Below, one piece after another: positions 23,597 through 31,530 of a stretch of DNA of 48,139 bases (position 1 is the first letter of the stretch; each line of letters starts with the position of its first letter). The stretch comes from Actinomadura montaniterrae (GTDB lineage: Bacteria > Actinomycetota > Actinomycetes > Streptosporangiales > Streptosporangiaceae). The DNA is taken from positions 1 through 48,139 of the forward strand of contig NZ_WBMR01000056.1 in NCBI RefSeq assembly GCF_008923365.1, in the 5' to 3' direction. The notes under the pieces are model-generated. The model searched no databases and had not been told where the DNA came from. It saw only the letters and a list, made by a program, of their open reading frames with translations. A program made the translations under genes and the position numbers.

Positions 23597-26011
23597 TCAG
23601 CCGATCGTCAGCCGGTAGGAGCCGTGCGCGCAGCCGGTGACCCTCCAGCCGCCTTCGACCCGGCGCGCGCCGATCCCGTCGATGCCGGTCGCGGTCGGGG
23701 TGGGGCGTTCGTTGCCCGGCACCCAGACGTCCAGGGTGCAGCCGCCCGCGGACGACCTTCCGGTGAGCTGGAAACCCCGTGGCCGCGAGGACGGTCCACC
23801 GGGAAGCGATCGCAGCGAGGTGATGACGCCCGGGGCGGCGTGCGGGAAGGCGCGCGAGAGCTCCTGGACGGCGGCCGCGTCGCGGGGCAGGAAGCGTCCC
23901 GTCGCGCAGTCGACGTTGTTGAGTCCGTTACCGGTGGGTCCGGTGCCGTTCTGCGGGTCGCCGCACGCCTGCTTCCAGCCCCAGAACGCGCCGCCGATCG
24001 CGGCGTCGTCCTCCTGGCGGGCGTAGCGGTGCAGCCGGTCGGCCACCGAACCGTCGTCGCCCCAGAACCCCCATTCGCCGCTCCAGACCGGCATGTCGCC
24101 GGCGGCGCGGCGGGCGAGGACGAAGCCGTGCTCGACGGACGTCATGACGGGAAGGCCGAGCGAGGCGTCCATGGTGATCGACTCGGCGTACAGGTGCGGC
24201 GCGAAGACGACGTCGGGGTCGGCGGCGAAGGAGCCGCGCGGGACCGCGTCGAAGCCGGTGCCGGACCAGAAGATGCTCGGTTCGACGAACAGCGGGTGCG
24301 GGCGGCTCTCGGCGGCGCGGACCGCGCGCAGGACGCGGTCGTAGAAGCGGCCGAGCAGCAGCGTCGAGGTCAGCGGCGCCTGCTCGCCGAAGCCGGGTTC
24401 GTTGAGCGGGTCGAATCCGGCGACCGCGGGATCGGCGCCGAAACGCGCGGCGAGCATGGCCCACACCTTGACCAGGCGGCCCTGGACGCCGTCGCGGTCG
24501 TAGTAGAAGTTGGTGAACGCGCGGTCCCCGGCGGGCGAGATGTCGCGCCCGGTGAACTGGCAGCGGGGCGCGCCGTCGGCCTTCGTCGCCCACGCCGGCG
24601 CGCCGTCGTAACCGTCCATCCTGGACGTGCCCGGCGGGCAGGACGTCCCGCGCGGGGTGGGCGCGCTGCTCCAGCCGTCCTGGTGCATGTCGATGACCGT
24701 GTACAGGCCGTGCTTCTTCGCCCAGGCCACGGCCTGGTCGATCTGCCGCAGGTACCCCTCGTCGTACCGGGCGGGACGCGGTTCGATCCGCGACCACGAC
24801 ACCCCCAGGCGCACGACGTTCAGCCCGAGCGCGGCCATCTGGACGAAGTCGTCCTCGCTCAGCGGCAGCGTCGCCGGGACGCCCGGGCGCGGCGCGTAGA
24901 AGTCGACGAGCTGATTGACGTTCACCCCGCGAAGCAGGACCTGCCGTCCCTCCCCGTCGACGATCCGCGGCCGCTTCCCCCGCACGACCCGCAACGCCGA
25001 CAGCTCCGTCCCGGACGCGGCGGCCACGGCCCTGCGGGGCGCGGGCGGCGGCTCGGGACGCGTGGCGGCCACCGCTCCCGCCGCCCCGGCCACCACGACC
25101 GCGGTGACCAGGGCCGTGGCGCGGGCCGTCCGCGCCGCGGGCCACCGGAACGCGCCTCGGGCGGCGAGGAGGGCGAGCAGCCCCGGCACCCAGCCGACGG
25201 CGACCCCCAACGACGCGCCCTCGCCGAGACGGACCCACAACGCGGCGGGCGTCTGCAGCGGAGCGCCCGGCCCGTCCACGACCACCAGCCCGGCGACCTG
25301 GACGGCCCCGAGGACGACGCCCGCCCACATCGCGGCCAGCCATCCGCCGAGGAAGGCCCCGGCGGCCGTCCGGGACCGGCGCGCGAAGGTCCGCTGCGTG
25401 CGGGCCAGCGCGAGGAGCAGGACCAGCAGGCCGAGGAGGAGCCCGGCCGGCCCCCCTTGCGGGGAGGCCGACGGCAGCCCGTGCGGCAGGTCCCGTGACC
25501 AGTGCGAGGACACCCACGGCCCGGCCAGCGCGACCACCGCGACACCGATGACCGCGATCGGCCAGTGCGCGCGGTGCGCGGGCTCGCCGTCCGGGCGCTC
25601 CCCCACCCGTACGGGAAGCGTCGCCGCGGCGGGGACCAGTCCGTACAGGGCCGCTTTGGGGACGGTGAAGCTCGTCGCCCACAACAGGTCGGCGACATTC
25701 AGCTCGGGCACGGTCGCCGCCAGCGCCATGACGGCCTTCGCGACCACGGCGGCCAGCACGAACCCCGCCCACACCGTCGCGAACCGCGCCCGCCGCCCGA
25801 GATGCCCGAAAGACTTCGCGGCGAGCGCCGTGCCCGCCAGCAGCAATGGCACGTAGACGGCCAGGGGCGCCACCTGCCATCGCGCGGCCGGCGTCACGCG
25901 CCCGGGCATCCCCAGCAGCGCGAAGAACCCGACCGGATCGATCAGCGCGCCGGCGACGAGCAGGACCAGGACCACGCCCACGACCGTCGGCACGAGCCGG
26001 CGCGAACCCAT
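23597..26011 (-). CDS. Polytopic membrane domain fused to GH5 glycosidase (endoglycoceramidase-like)
   Basis: An 804-residue protein starting at ATG 26011 behind GAAGGAG. Residues 1 to about 335 contain about nine hydrophobic segments (for example VVGVVLVLLVAGALI, AVYVPLLLAGTALA, LLGLLVLLLALA, TALVTAVVVAGAAGAVAAT). From about 350 a glycoside hydrolase family 5 barrel follows: LLRGVNVNQLVDFY, GLNVVRLGVSWSRIEP, TVIDMHQDGWS, the acid/base Glu in FDPLNEPGF (about 535) and the nucleophile Glu in WSGEWGFWGDD (about 646). A C-terminal beta domain ends the protein. TVIDMHQD is characteristic of endoglycoceramidase-type GH5 enzymes acting on glycolipids. A membrane-anchored catalytic domain facing outward is inferred. 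Confidence 0.87.
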   Translation of the reverse strand: MGSRRLVPTVVGVVLVLLVAGALIDPVGFFALLGMPGRVTPAARWQVAPLAVYVPLLLAGTALAAKSFGHLGRRARFATVWAGFVLAAVVAKAVMALAATVPELNVADLLWATSFTVPKAALYGLVPAAATLPVRVGERPDGEPAHRAHWPIAVIGVAVVALAGPWVSSHWSRDLPHGLPSASPQGGPAGLLLGLLVLLLALARTQRTFARRSRTAAGAFLGGWLAAMWAGVVLGAVQVAGLVVVDGPGAPLQTPAALWVRLGEGASLGVAVGWVPGLLALLAARGAFRWPAARTARATALVTAVVVAGAAGAVAATRPEPPPAPRRAVAAASGTELSALRVVRGKRPRIVDGEGRQVLLRGVNVNQLVDFYAPRPGVPATLPLSEDDFVQMAALGLNVVRLGVSWSRIEPRPARYDEGYLRQIDQAVAWAKKHGLYTVIDMHQDGWSSAPTPRGTSCPPGTSRMDGYDGAPAWATKADGAPRCQFTGRDISPAGDRAFTNFYYDRDGVQGRLVKVWAMLAARFGADPAVAGFDPLNEPGFGEQAPLTSTLLLGRFYDRVLRAVRAAESRPHPLFVEPSIFWSGTGFDAVPRGSFAADPDVVFAPHLYAESITMDASLGLPVMTSVEHGFVLARRAAGDMPVWSGEWGFWGDDGSVADRLHRYARQEDDAAIGGAFWGWKQACGDPQNGTGPTGNGLNNVDCATGRFLPRDAAAVQELSRAFPHAAPGVITSLRSLPGGPSSRPRGFQLTGRSSAGGCTLDVWVPGNERPTPTATGIDGIGARRVEGGWRVTGCAHGSYRLTIG

Positions 26012-26112
26012 GCGATCTCCTTCACCGGGGACCGCCAAAATATATGAACAAGTCTCACATTTTCTAGCCTGTCCAACCGCGGAAGGTCGCGCGGGCCTGG
26101 TCGGGCCGGCGC
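26012..26112. promoter_or_regulatory. AT-rich promoter region of the GH5 fusion gene
   Basis: The 101 bases upstream of the GH5 fusion hold an unusually AT-rich stretch near 26037-26068 (AAAATATATGAACAAG on the plus strand, then CTCACATTTTCTAG). The ATTTT/AAAAT ends with inner TGA/TCA pieces look like a loose regulator site. I cannot define a confident -35/-10 pair. Confidence 0.35.
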
Positions 26113-26619
26113 CTACTCGCGCGTCGCGTGCATCTCCTGGAACAGCTCGAACTCGCCCTCGGGGCCGGCGCCGAACCCCTGCCAGTGGAACGAGGCCGGC
26201 GTGACGTCGGTGAACGTCCACCGCGAGCGCCTGCCCCCGGCGTCGGTCCCCTCCTGGATCATGCCGCCCGCGCCGTCGGGCCGGCCGACCTGGTGGAAGT
26301 ACGAGGGAAGCTTCGGCGAGATCCACGTGATCTGCCACCGCCCGGTCGTGACGTCGTACATGCGGACGGTGGTGCCGGGAAACCGGCCGTGGAAGTCCGG
26401 GCAGAAGAGCACGTCCTGCACCACCCGGCCGCCCAGCGCCCAGCCGAATCGCCACTCGCCCCCGGCGGTCCGCCACTCCCCGTCCGGGAACCGGTACCGG
26501 TTGCTGATCTTCCACGTCCCGACCAGCCGGCCGTAGAGCATCAACGCTTCGGCGTGCTCCGGATCCGGGCCGTCCGCCGACAGCAGGTCCAGCATCGGAT
26601 CACGAGACGGCACGACCAT
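26113..26619 (-). CDS. Hypothetical protein, lipocalin-like (DUF1579-type pattern)
   Basis: A 168-residue soluble protein with alternating beta-strand pattern and many aromatic residues: GTWKISNRYRFPDGEW, GEWRFGWALGGRVVQDVLF, TTVRMYDVTTGRWQITWISP, SRWTFTDVTPASFHWQG. This is the profile of small beta-barrel proteins of the DUF1579 kind, whose function is not established. There is no signal peptide or catalytic motif. It lies 101 bases upstream of the GH5 fusion on the same strand, but the AT-rich promoter between them argues for separate transcription. Confidence 0.7.
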   Translation of the reverse strand: MVVPSRDPMLDLLSADGPDPEHAEALMLYGRLVGTWKISNRYRFPDGEWRTAGGEWRFGWALGGRVVQDVLFCPDFHGRFPGTTVRMYDVTTGRWQITWISPKLPSYFHQVGRPDGAGGMIQEGTDAGGRRSRWTFTDVTPASFHWQGFGAGPEGEFELFQEMHATRE

Positions 26620-26644
26620 CAGAACCTCGAACCTCCAGCAACGG

Positions 26645-26808
26645 AACGCACGGAACCGCCAAAGATAACCCTCCCCTCCGACAACCCGAACGCCTTCCGC
26701 CGCACGAGGAAGCAGGACGGCGACGACCTCCAGATCGACCTGGACATCCGCGGCACCCAGGGCATGGGCCGCGTCCTGGACATCATCACGCGCTTCCTGA
26801 ACCCCTGA
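26645..26808 (+). pseudogene. Probable 3' remnant of a lost gene
   Basis: From about 26670 this frame runs through some 46 codons almost all ending in G or C, up to a TGA at 26806-26808, the codon signature of real genes here. It reads like a protein C-terminus (DDLQIDLDIRGTQGMGRVLD then IITRFLNP). There is no ATG, GTG or TTG start at the beginning of this stretch; the only in-frame starts lie inside the antisense gene upstream, where codon use no longer fits. I read it as the tail of a truncated gene. I do not recognise the family. A short protein from a non-standard start cannot be excluded. Confidence 0.4.
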
Positions 26809-26920
26809 GCGTCCCGAAGCCGCATCGCACGTGCCGCTCCAAGCACCGGCGGCGCAGGCGCACGCCTCGCGCTGGTGTTCCCTGAGCGCGGCCGTCCGGG
26901 TGCTGCCGTCGCCGGGTCGA

Positions 26921-26950
26921 TGAGAGGTGCGTGAGAGGCGGGTTAAGCGG
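26921..26950 (+). promoter_or_regulatory. 11-bp-spaced direct repeats upstream of the glycosyltransferase pair
   Basis: TGAGAGG occurs at 26921-26927 and 26932-26938, exactly 11 bp apart, with a GTTAAGCG segment one further turn downstream. About 100 bases before the GT2 start, this spacing is the usual format of OmpR/PhoB-type response-regulator boxes. No such regulator gene is in the window, so the assignment is by pattern only. Confidence 0.4.
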
Positions 26951-27034
26951 GGGTGGGCGCGGCGGACGCAGCTTTGAGGCTCGTCTCAGGGACGGTTCAC
27001 GGCACGCGAATGCGGCCGCCCGAGCGTGGGGGCC

Positions 27035-27856
27035 ATGAGCGAACCGATCCTGTTCCCGCGAGAGCGGCGGTCCCCGCACGGGCCGCGCCGGCGCCTGGTC
27101 GAGGTGATCGTGCCGGTCTACAACGAGCAGCACGTGCTGGAGCACAGCGTCCGCCGGCTGCACGACTTCCTGACGACCGGGCTCCCCTACGACTTCGTCA
27201 TCACGATCGCCGACAACGCCAGCACCGACCGGACCTGGGACGTCGCGAGGCGGCTCGCGGACGCGCTGCCGCCGGTCCGGGCCGTCCACCTGGACCGCAA
27301 GGGGCGGGGCCGGGCGCTGCGGCACGTCTGGTCGGCCAGCGTCGCCGACGTGGTCGCCTACATGGACGTGGACCTGTCCACCGACCTCAACGGGTTCCTG
27401 CCGCTGGTGATGCCGCTGCTGTCGGGGCACAGCGACCTCGCCATCGGGTCGCGGCTGGCGCGCGGCGCGCGCACGACCCGCGGCCCCAAGCGGGAGATCA
27501 TCTCGCGCTGCTACAACCTGCTGCTGCGCACCGTGATGCGCGCCCGGTTCTCCGACGCCCAGTGCGGGTTCAAGGCGGCCCGGACGGAGGTCGTCCAGGC
27601 GCTGCTGCCCGTCGTCGAGGACGAGGAGTGGTTCTTCGACACCGAGCTGCTGCTGCTCGCCGAGCGGGTCGGCCTGCGGGTACACGAGGTGCCCGTCGAC
27701 TGGACCGACGACCCCGACAGCCGCGTCGACATCGTGCGGACCGCGCTGGACGACCTGCGCGGCATGGCCCGGGTCCGGCGGCGCATCATGCAGGGCCGCT
27801 TCACCGCCGCCGTCCCCTCGCCGCGGGCGCGCGCGTCCTTCGGCATGGCCGCGTAG
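27035..27856 (+). CDS. Family 2 glycosyltransferase (dolichyl-phosphate mannose synthase-like)
   Basis: ATG 27035, with GGGGG upstream, gives a 273-residue GT-A glycosyltransferase. Motifs: VEVIVPVYNEQHVLEHSVRR (nucleotide-sugar site), IADNASTDRTWDVARRL, KGRGRALRHVW, AYMDVDLSTDLNGF (the DxD metal site) and GSRLARGARTTRG, then FDTELLLLAERVGLRVHEVP. This is the polyprenyl-phosphate sugar synthase type, which loads a sugar from a nucleotide donor onto a lipid carrier. It has no membrane helices of its own. It is followed 9 bases later by a GT39-type membrane glycosyltransferase, which fits donor supply to that partner. Confidence 0.88.
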   Translation: MSEPILFPRERRSPHGPRRRLVEVIVPVYNEQHVLEHSVRRLHDFLTTGLPYDFVITIADNASTDRTWDVARRLADALPPVRAVHLDRKGRGRALRHVWSASVADVVAYMDVDLSTDLNGFLPLVMPLLSGHSDLAIGSRLARGARTTRGPKREIISRCYNLLLRTVMRARFSDAQCGFKAARTEVVQALLPVVEDEEWFFDTELLLLAERVGLRVHEVPVDWTDDPDSRVDIVRTALDDLRGMARVRRRIMQGRFTAAVPSPRARASFGMAA

Positions 27857-27865
27857 GGGGCAACG

Positions 27866-29803
27866 ATGACCACCACTATCGTCCCTGGAACGGGAACCGC
27901 CACGCCGCCCGCCCACGCCCGGCCCAGGGCGAGCGGCCCCTGGCCGGCACGCGCGGCGCTCGGCGCGATCATGGCGCTGGCCACCGTGCTGTACGGCTGG
28001 GGCGTCTGGTCGCAGTCCGGCAACTCCTACTACGCCGCCGCCGTCCTGTCCGGGACCAAGAGCTGGAAGGCGTTCTTCTACGGATCGCTGGACGCCGGCA
28101 ACTACATCACCGTCGACAAACCGCCGCTGGCCCTGTGGACGCAGGAGCTGGTGGCGCGCGTGATCGGGGTGAACGGATGGAGCCTGGTCGGCCCGTCCGT
28201 CGTGATGGGGGTGGCGGCGGTCGCCGTCCTGTACGCGACGGTACGGCGAGCGTTCGGCACGACCGCCGCGCTCATCGCGGCGCTCGTCCTGGCGCTGACG
28301 CCGATCACCGTGGCCATCGACCGCGACAACAACCCGGACACGCTGCTGGTCCTGCTGCTCGTGCTCGGCGCCTGGGCCCTCCAGCGGGCCGTGGAGTCGG
28401 GGAGGCTGCGCTGGCTCGCGGCGTGCGCGCTGCTCGTCGGGCTGGGCTTCAACACCAAGATGATGCAGGCGTTCCTGGTCCTGCCCGCGTTCGCGCTGGT
28501 GTACCTGCTCTGCGCGCCCGGCGGACGGCTGCGGCGCGTCCGGCACCTGGCGGTGGCGGGCGGTGTGCTGGCCGTCGCGTCCGCATGGTGGATGCTGATC
28601 GTGGACGCCGTGCCCGCGTCGAGCCGTCCCTACGTCGGGGGCAGCACCGACGGCTCGGTGTGGGACCTCGTCATCGGCTACAACGGCCTCGGACGGATCT
28701 TCGGCGAGAACGGCGGAGGCGGCGGGGGCGGCCAGGGCGGCGGCTTCGGCGGCGCCGCCGGCATCGGACGGCTGTTCAACGACACGATGGGCGGCCAGAT
28801 CTCCTGGCTGCTGCCGTTCGCCGCGATCGCCCTGGTCACCGGGCTGGTGCTGCGCGGACGCCGTCCCCGTACCGACCTCAAGCGGGCGGCGCTGCTGCTG
28901 TGGGGCGGCTGGCTGGCGGTCCACTTCGCGGTGTTCAGCCTCAGCGAGGGCACCTTCCACCCGTACTACACGACCGCGATGGCACCCGCGATCGCGGCGC
29001 TGGCCGGGGCCGGCTGCGTGACGATGTTCGGCGCGCCGCGCCGGATGTCCTGGACGCTGCCGTTCGCGGTCGCGGTCACCGCCGGCTGGGCGTTCTTCCT
29101 GCTGCGCCGGACGCCGTCGTGGCACCCGTGGCTGCCCTGGACGGTCGCGGCGCTCGCGGCGGTGGCGGTCATAGGGCTCGACCTGCGCCGCGCCCCGCGC
29201 CGCCTGGCCGTCGCCGCGGCGGAGATCGGGCTGGTCGCGGTGCTCGCCGGTCCCGCGGCGTACGCGGCGTCGGCCGCGTCGAGCGGCGCGGACAACGGCA
29301 GCAACCCGACCGCCGGCCCGGCCGCCCAGGGCGGCATGGGCGGCTTCGGCCACGGCGCCCCGACCGGCGGCGGACCGGGCTCCTCCGGGCAGAAGGGCCG
29401 CTTCCAGACCCCGCCGTCCGGACAGAGCGGGCAGCCCTCGGGCAGGGGCGGCGAGGTCAGCTCCCAGCTCGTCTCGTACCTGGAGAAGAACCAGGGCGAC
29501 GCCACCTGGCTGGTCGCCGTCTCCAGCGCGCAGAACGCCTCGTCGATCATCCTTCGGACGGGCCGTCCGGTCATCGCCATGGGCGGCTTCACCGGCAGCG
29601 ATCCCGCGATGACGGTCGCCAAGCTCCAGCGGTACGTCCAGGAGGGCAAGCTCAAGTACGTGATGCTGGGCGGCGGCGGACCCGGCGGCGGTTCGGCGAA
29701 CAGCGCCGTCACCGCCTGGATCAAGCAGCACGGCACGGTCGTCAGCGCATCGGAGTACGGCGGGACGTCCGGCTCAGGCACGCTCTACAAACTGAGCAAA
29801 TGA
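27866..29803 (+). CDS. GT39-type membrane glycosyltransferase (ArnT/PMT-like)
   Basis: A 645-residue membrane protein. It has about 11-12 helices and the conserved start of the family: NSYYAAAVLSGTKSWKAFFY, then GNYITVDKPPLALW, where Asp in a first extracellular loop is catalytic in PMT/ArnT enzymes. AIDRDNNPDTLL follows in the next loop. Glycine-rich loops (around residues 275-290 and 480-530) and a C-terminal extracytoplasmic domain (SSQLVSYLEKNQGDATWLVA) complete it. Such enzymes move a sugar from a polyprenyl-phosphate carrier to a protein or glycan outside the membrane. The GT2 gene just upstream likely makes its donor. The acceptor is unknown. Confidence 0.87.
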   Translation: MTTTIVPGTGTATPPAHARPRASGPWPARAALGAIMALATVLYGWGVWSQSGNSYYAAAVLSGTKSWKAFFYGSLDAGNYITVDKPPLALWTQELVARVIGVNGWSLVGPSVVMGVAAVAVLYATVRRAFGTTAALIAALVLALTPITVAIDRDNNPDTLLVLLLVLGAWALQRAVESGRLRWLAACALLVGLGFNTKMMQAFLVLPAFALVYLLCAPGGRLRRVRHLAVAGGVLAVASAWWMLIVDAVPASSRPYVGGSTDGSVWDLVIGYNGLGRIFGENGGGGGGGQGGGFGGAAGIGRLFNDTMGGQISWLLPFAAIALVTGLVLRGRRPRTDLKRAALLLWGGWLAVHFAVFSLSEGTFHPYYTTAMAPAIAALAGAGCVTMFGAPRRMSWTLPFAVAVTAGWAFFLLRRTPSWHPWLPWTVAALAAVAVIGLDLRRAPRRLAVAAAEIGLVAVLAGPAAYAASAASSGADNGSNPTAGPAAQGGMGGFGHGAPTGGGPGSSGQKGRFQTPPSGQSGQPSGRGGEVSSQLVSYLEKNQGDATWLVAVSSAQNASSIILRTGRPVIAMGGFTGSDPAMTVAKLQRYVQEGKLKYVMLGGGGPGGGSANSAVTAWIKQHGTVVSASEYGGTSGSGTLYKLSK

Positions 29804-29898
29804 CGCCGCGGCCACCAAGGGACCCGAGCGTCCACCGAACACTGGCGACAGGGCACCTGCACAGCGAACGCCCAGGGCTGCGGCGCGGAACTGATGGA

Positions 29899-30279
29899 TC
29901 AAGATGCGGGGAGCGTGAACACCAGCACCAGCACCAGCAGCGGCGGCATCAGCGACGCCAGCGCCGAGCACGCCCGCGCGGCCGACCAGCGCCGCCGCCA
30001 CGGCAACAGCCACGCGGTCGCGATGGCCGCGAGCACAACGGGCCAACCGAACTCGAGAATGCCGTAGATCAGGTCCAGGTGCCTCATCAACGCCGGCGAG
30101 CAGTCGTCGGGGCCGCAGGAATCGGTCGCCATGGCGGAAAGCCCCCCGAGAAACAGGGCCGCTGGGCCGAGCAGCAGCACGAGCACCGTCGCGAGGAGCG
30201 GCGCCACCCAGGCCTGAGGATCACGATCACGTCGAGTGGCAGCCGAACCGAGGGCCGCCGGAGAGTGCTGTGTCGCCAT
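29899..30279 (-). CDS. Small integral membrane protein, unknown function
   Basis: A 126-residue protein starting at ATG 30279; an upstream in-frame ATG at 30315 would add 12 residues. It has three hydrophobic segments (WVAPLLATVLVLLLGPAALFLGG with neighbours, LEFGWPVVLAAIATAWLLPW, ALASLMPPLLVLVLVF). A short Cys-containing loop, DSCGPDDCSP, lies between helices 1 and 2 and could form an extracellular disulphide. I do not recognise a family. It is convergent with the GT39 gene (95-base gap), with no obvious partner. Confidence 0.6.
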   Translation of the reverse strand: MATQHSPAALGSAATRRDRDPQAWVAPLLATVLVLLLGPAALFLGGLSAMATDSCGPDDCSPALMRHLDLIYGILEFGWPVVLAAIATAWLLPWRRRWSAARACSALASLMPPLLVLVLVFTLPAS

Positions 30280-30585
30280 AGGAAAAGTGAATCGGCCAGG
30301 AGGGCCCCAGGGCATGGGCGCACGTGCTCATCCGGTTCGGGTCATGTACTCAGCCGCGTCCAGCCACTCGCCTGGGGCTTCACCGAAGGGTGCGTGACCG
30401 GTGCCGATCTCGGCGGACGCCGCCCCGGGAATGGCGGCGGCGCGCCGACATCCGTGTCGTACCGGCCGCCGCCAACCGCCAGGACCCGGCACTGTTCGCG
30501 ACGTTCGGGCTGCCGGACGCCCTGCCTCCATTGCACCAGCCGACCATGGACTGACCGCCGGCGGTGGGGCGAAGGTCCGGCTCGG
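30280..30585. other. Intergenic stretch with possible degraded gene pieces
   Basis: About 306 bases with no convincing intact gene. On the minus strand, the frame ending at 30328 finishes with EIGTGHAPFGEAPGEWLDAA, which resembles the catalytic-His end of an alpha/beta hydrolase. On the plus strand, the frame ending at 30554 finishes with DPALFATFGLPDALPPL. The two are antisense to each other over part of their length and neither has a proper start or consistent codon use. A decayed hydrolase remnant is possible but weakly supported. Confidence 0.3.
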
Positions 30586-31443
30586 TCAAAGCGGCTTGCT
30601 CGCCTTGATGTACTCGGCTCCCAGGACGTTCAGGAGGGCCAGAGCTTCGGCGGCGGGCGATCCCGGGGGCGCGCTGTAGAGCACGAGGTGCTGGTCGCGG
30701 TCGGTGAGGGCGAGCGCGTCGCAGTCCACGGTGATCTCCCCGACGACCGGGTGCCGGAAGGTCTTGGTGAGCATCGGCGCGGCTTGCACGTCGTGCCGCT
30801 GCCAGAGCCGGTCGAACTCGGGGCTGCCGGCGCGGAGCTCGTCGACGAGCGCGGTCACGGCGGGGTCGGACGGGTACCGGGCGAGGGTGGACCGCAGTCC
30901 CATCACGACCTGGTGCCGGAACTCCGCGGCGTCGGAGACCCCGTACAGCGTCGCGTCAGGGCGCGCCGGTCCGAGGAAGGCCCGGCGCGCGAGATTGCGG
31001 TCCCCCGGGGCGAGTTCGGCGAAGTCCTCCATGAGCGCGGCGGCGAGGTCGTTCCACGCGAGCACCTCGAACGCGGCGGACATCACGAAGGCGGCCGTCT
31101 GCGGCAGCCGCTCGAGCAGCGCCAGGATGCTCGGGCGGACGTCGCGCCGGTGCAGCCCGGTGCGGCTGGGCGCCGTGCCCGCCAGGACGTGCAGGTGATC
31201 GGACTCGGCGCCGGTGAGCCGCAGCGCGCCCGCGATCCCCGCGAGGACCTCCCCCGAGGGACGCGGCGCCCTGCCCTGCTCGAGCCGGACGTAGTACTCG
31301 GTGGAGATGTGCGCGAGGACCGCCACCTCCTCGCGGCGCAGCCCCGGCGTGCGGCGCCGCGGGCCCGCGGGCAGGCCGACGTCCTGCGGCTGGAGCCGCT
31401 CGCGGCGGCTGCGCAGAAACGCGCCCAGTTCCCGTTTGTCCAT
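30586..31443 (-). CDS. XRE-family regulator with MmyB-like ligand domain
   Basis: A 285-residue protein starting at ATG 31443. The N-terminus is a lambda-repressor-type helix-turn-helix with the MmyB signature ELGAFLRSRRERLQPQDVG, then RRTPGLRREEVAVLAHISTEYYVRLEQGR. The C-terminal PAS-like MmyB domain (MSAAFEVLAWNDLAAALMED through DCDALALTDRDQHLVLYSA) is a fatty-acid-like ligand pocket in characterised members. These genes typically sit divergently from an oxidoreductase, most often an SDR, and repress it. That is exactly the layout here, with 87 bases between the two starts. Confidence 0.93.
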   Translation of the reverse strand: MDKRELGAFLRSRRERLQPQDVGLPAGPRRRTPGLRREEVAVLAHISTEYYVRLEQGRAPRPSGEVLAGIAGALRLTGAESDHLHVLAGTAPSRTGLHRRDVRPSILALLERLPQTAAFVMSAAFEVLAWNDLAAALMEDFAELAPGDRNLARRAFLGPARPDATLYGVSDAAEFRHQVVMGLRSTLARYPSDPAVTALVDELRAGSPEFDRLWQRHDVQAAPMLTKTFRHPVVGEITVDCDALALTDRDQHLVLYSAPPGSPAAEALALLNVLGAEYIKASKPL

Positions 31444-31468
31444 ACTCCAAGTGTGCGCGCTGCACGGC

Positions 31469-31487
31469 GGTGGATCCTGGTACCACC
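31469..31487. promoter_or_regulatory. Inverted repeat in the XRE/SDR divergent promoter
   Basis: GGTGG (31469-31473) and CCACC (31483-31487) flank ATCCTGGTA, making GGTGG-N9-CCACC. It lies 26 bases from the regulator start and 44 from the SDR start. This position suits autoregulation and SDR repression by the MmyB-type protein. Confidence 0.45.
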
Positions 31488-31530
31488 TGTGCCTGCATCC
31501 GGGCTGGCAGGCGGCCTGACACTCGGTGCC

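Noticed and set aside
26786..29731. Very long minus-strand open frame (about 980 codons) opposite the GT2/GT39 genes
   Set aside because: It is the antisense shadow of two well-recognised glycosyltransferases. Its translation is Arg/Gly/Asp/His-rich without domain motifs, a common artefact in high-GC DNA.
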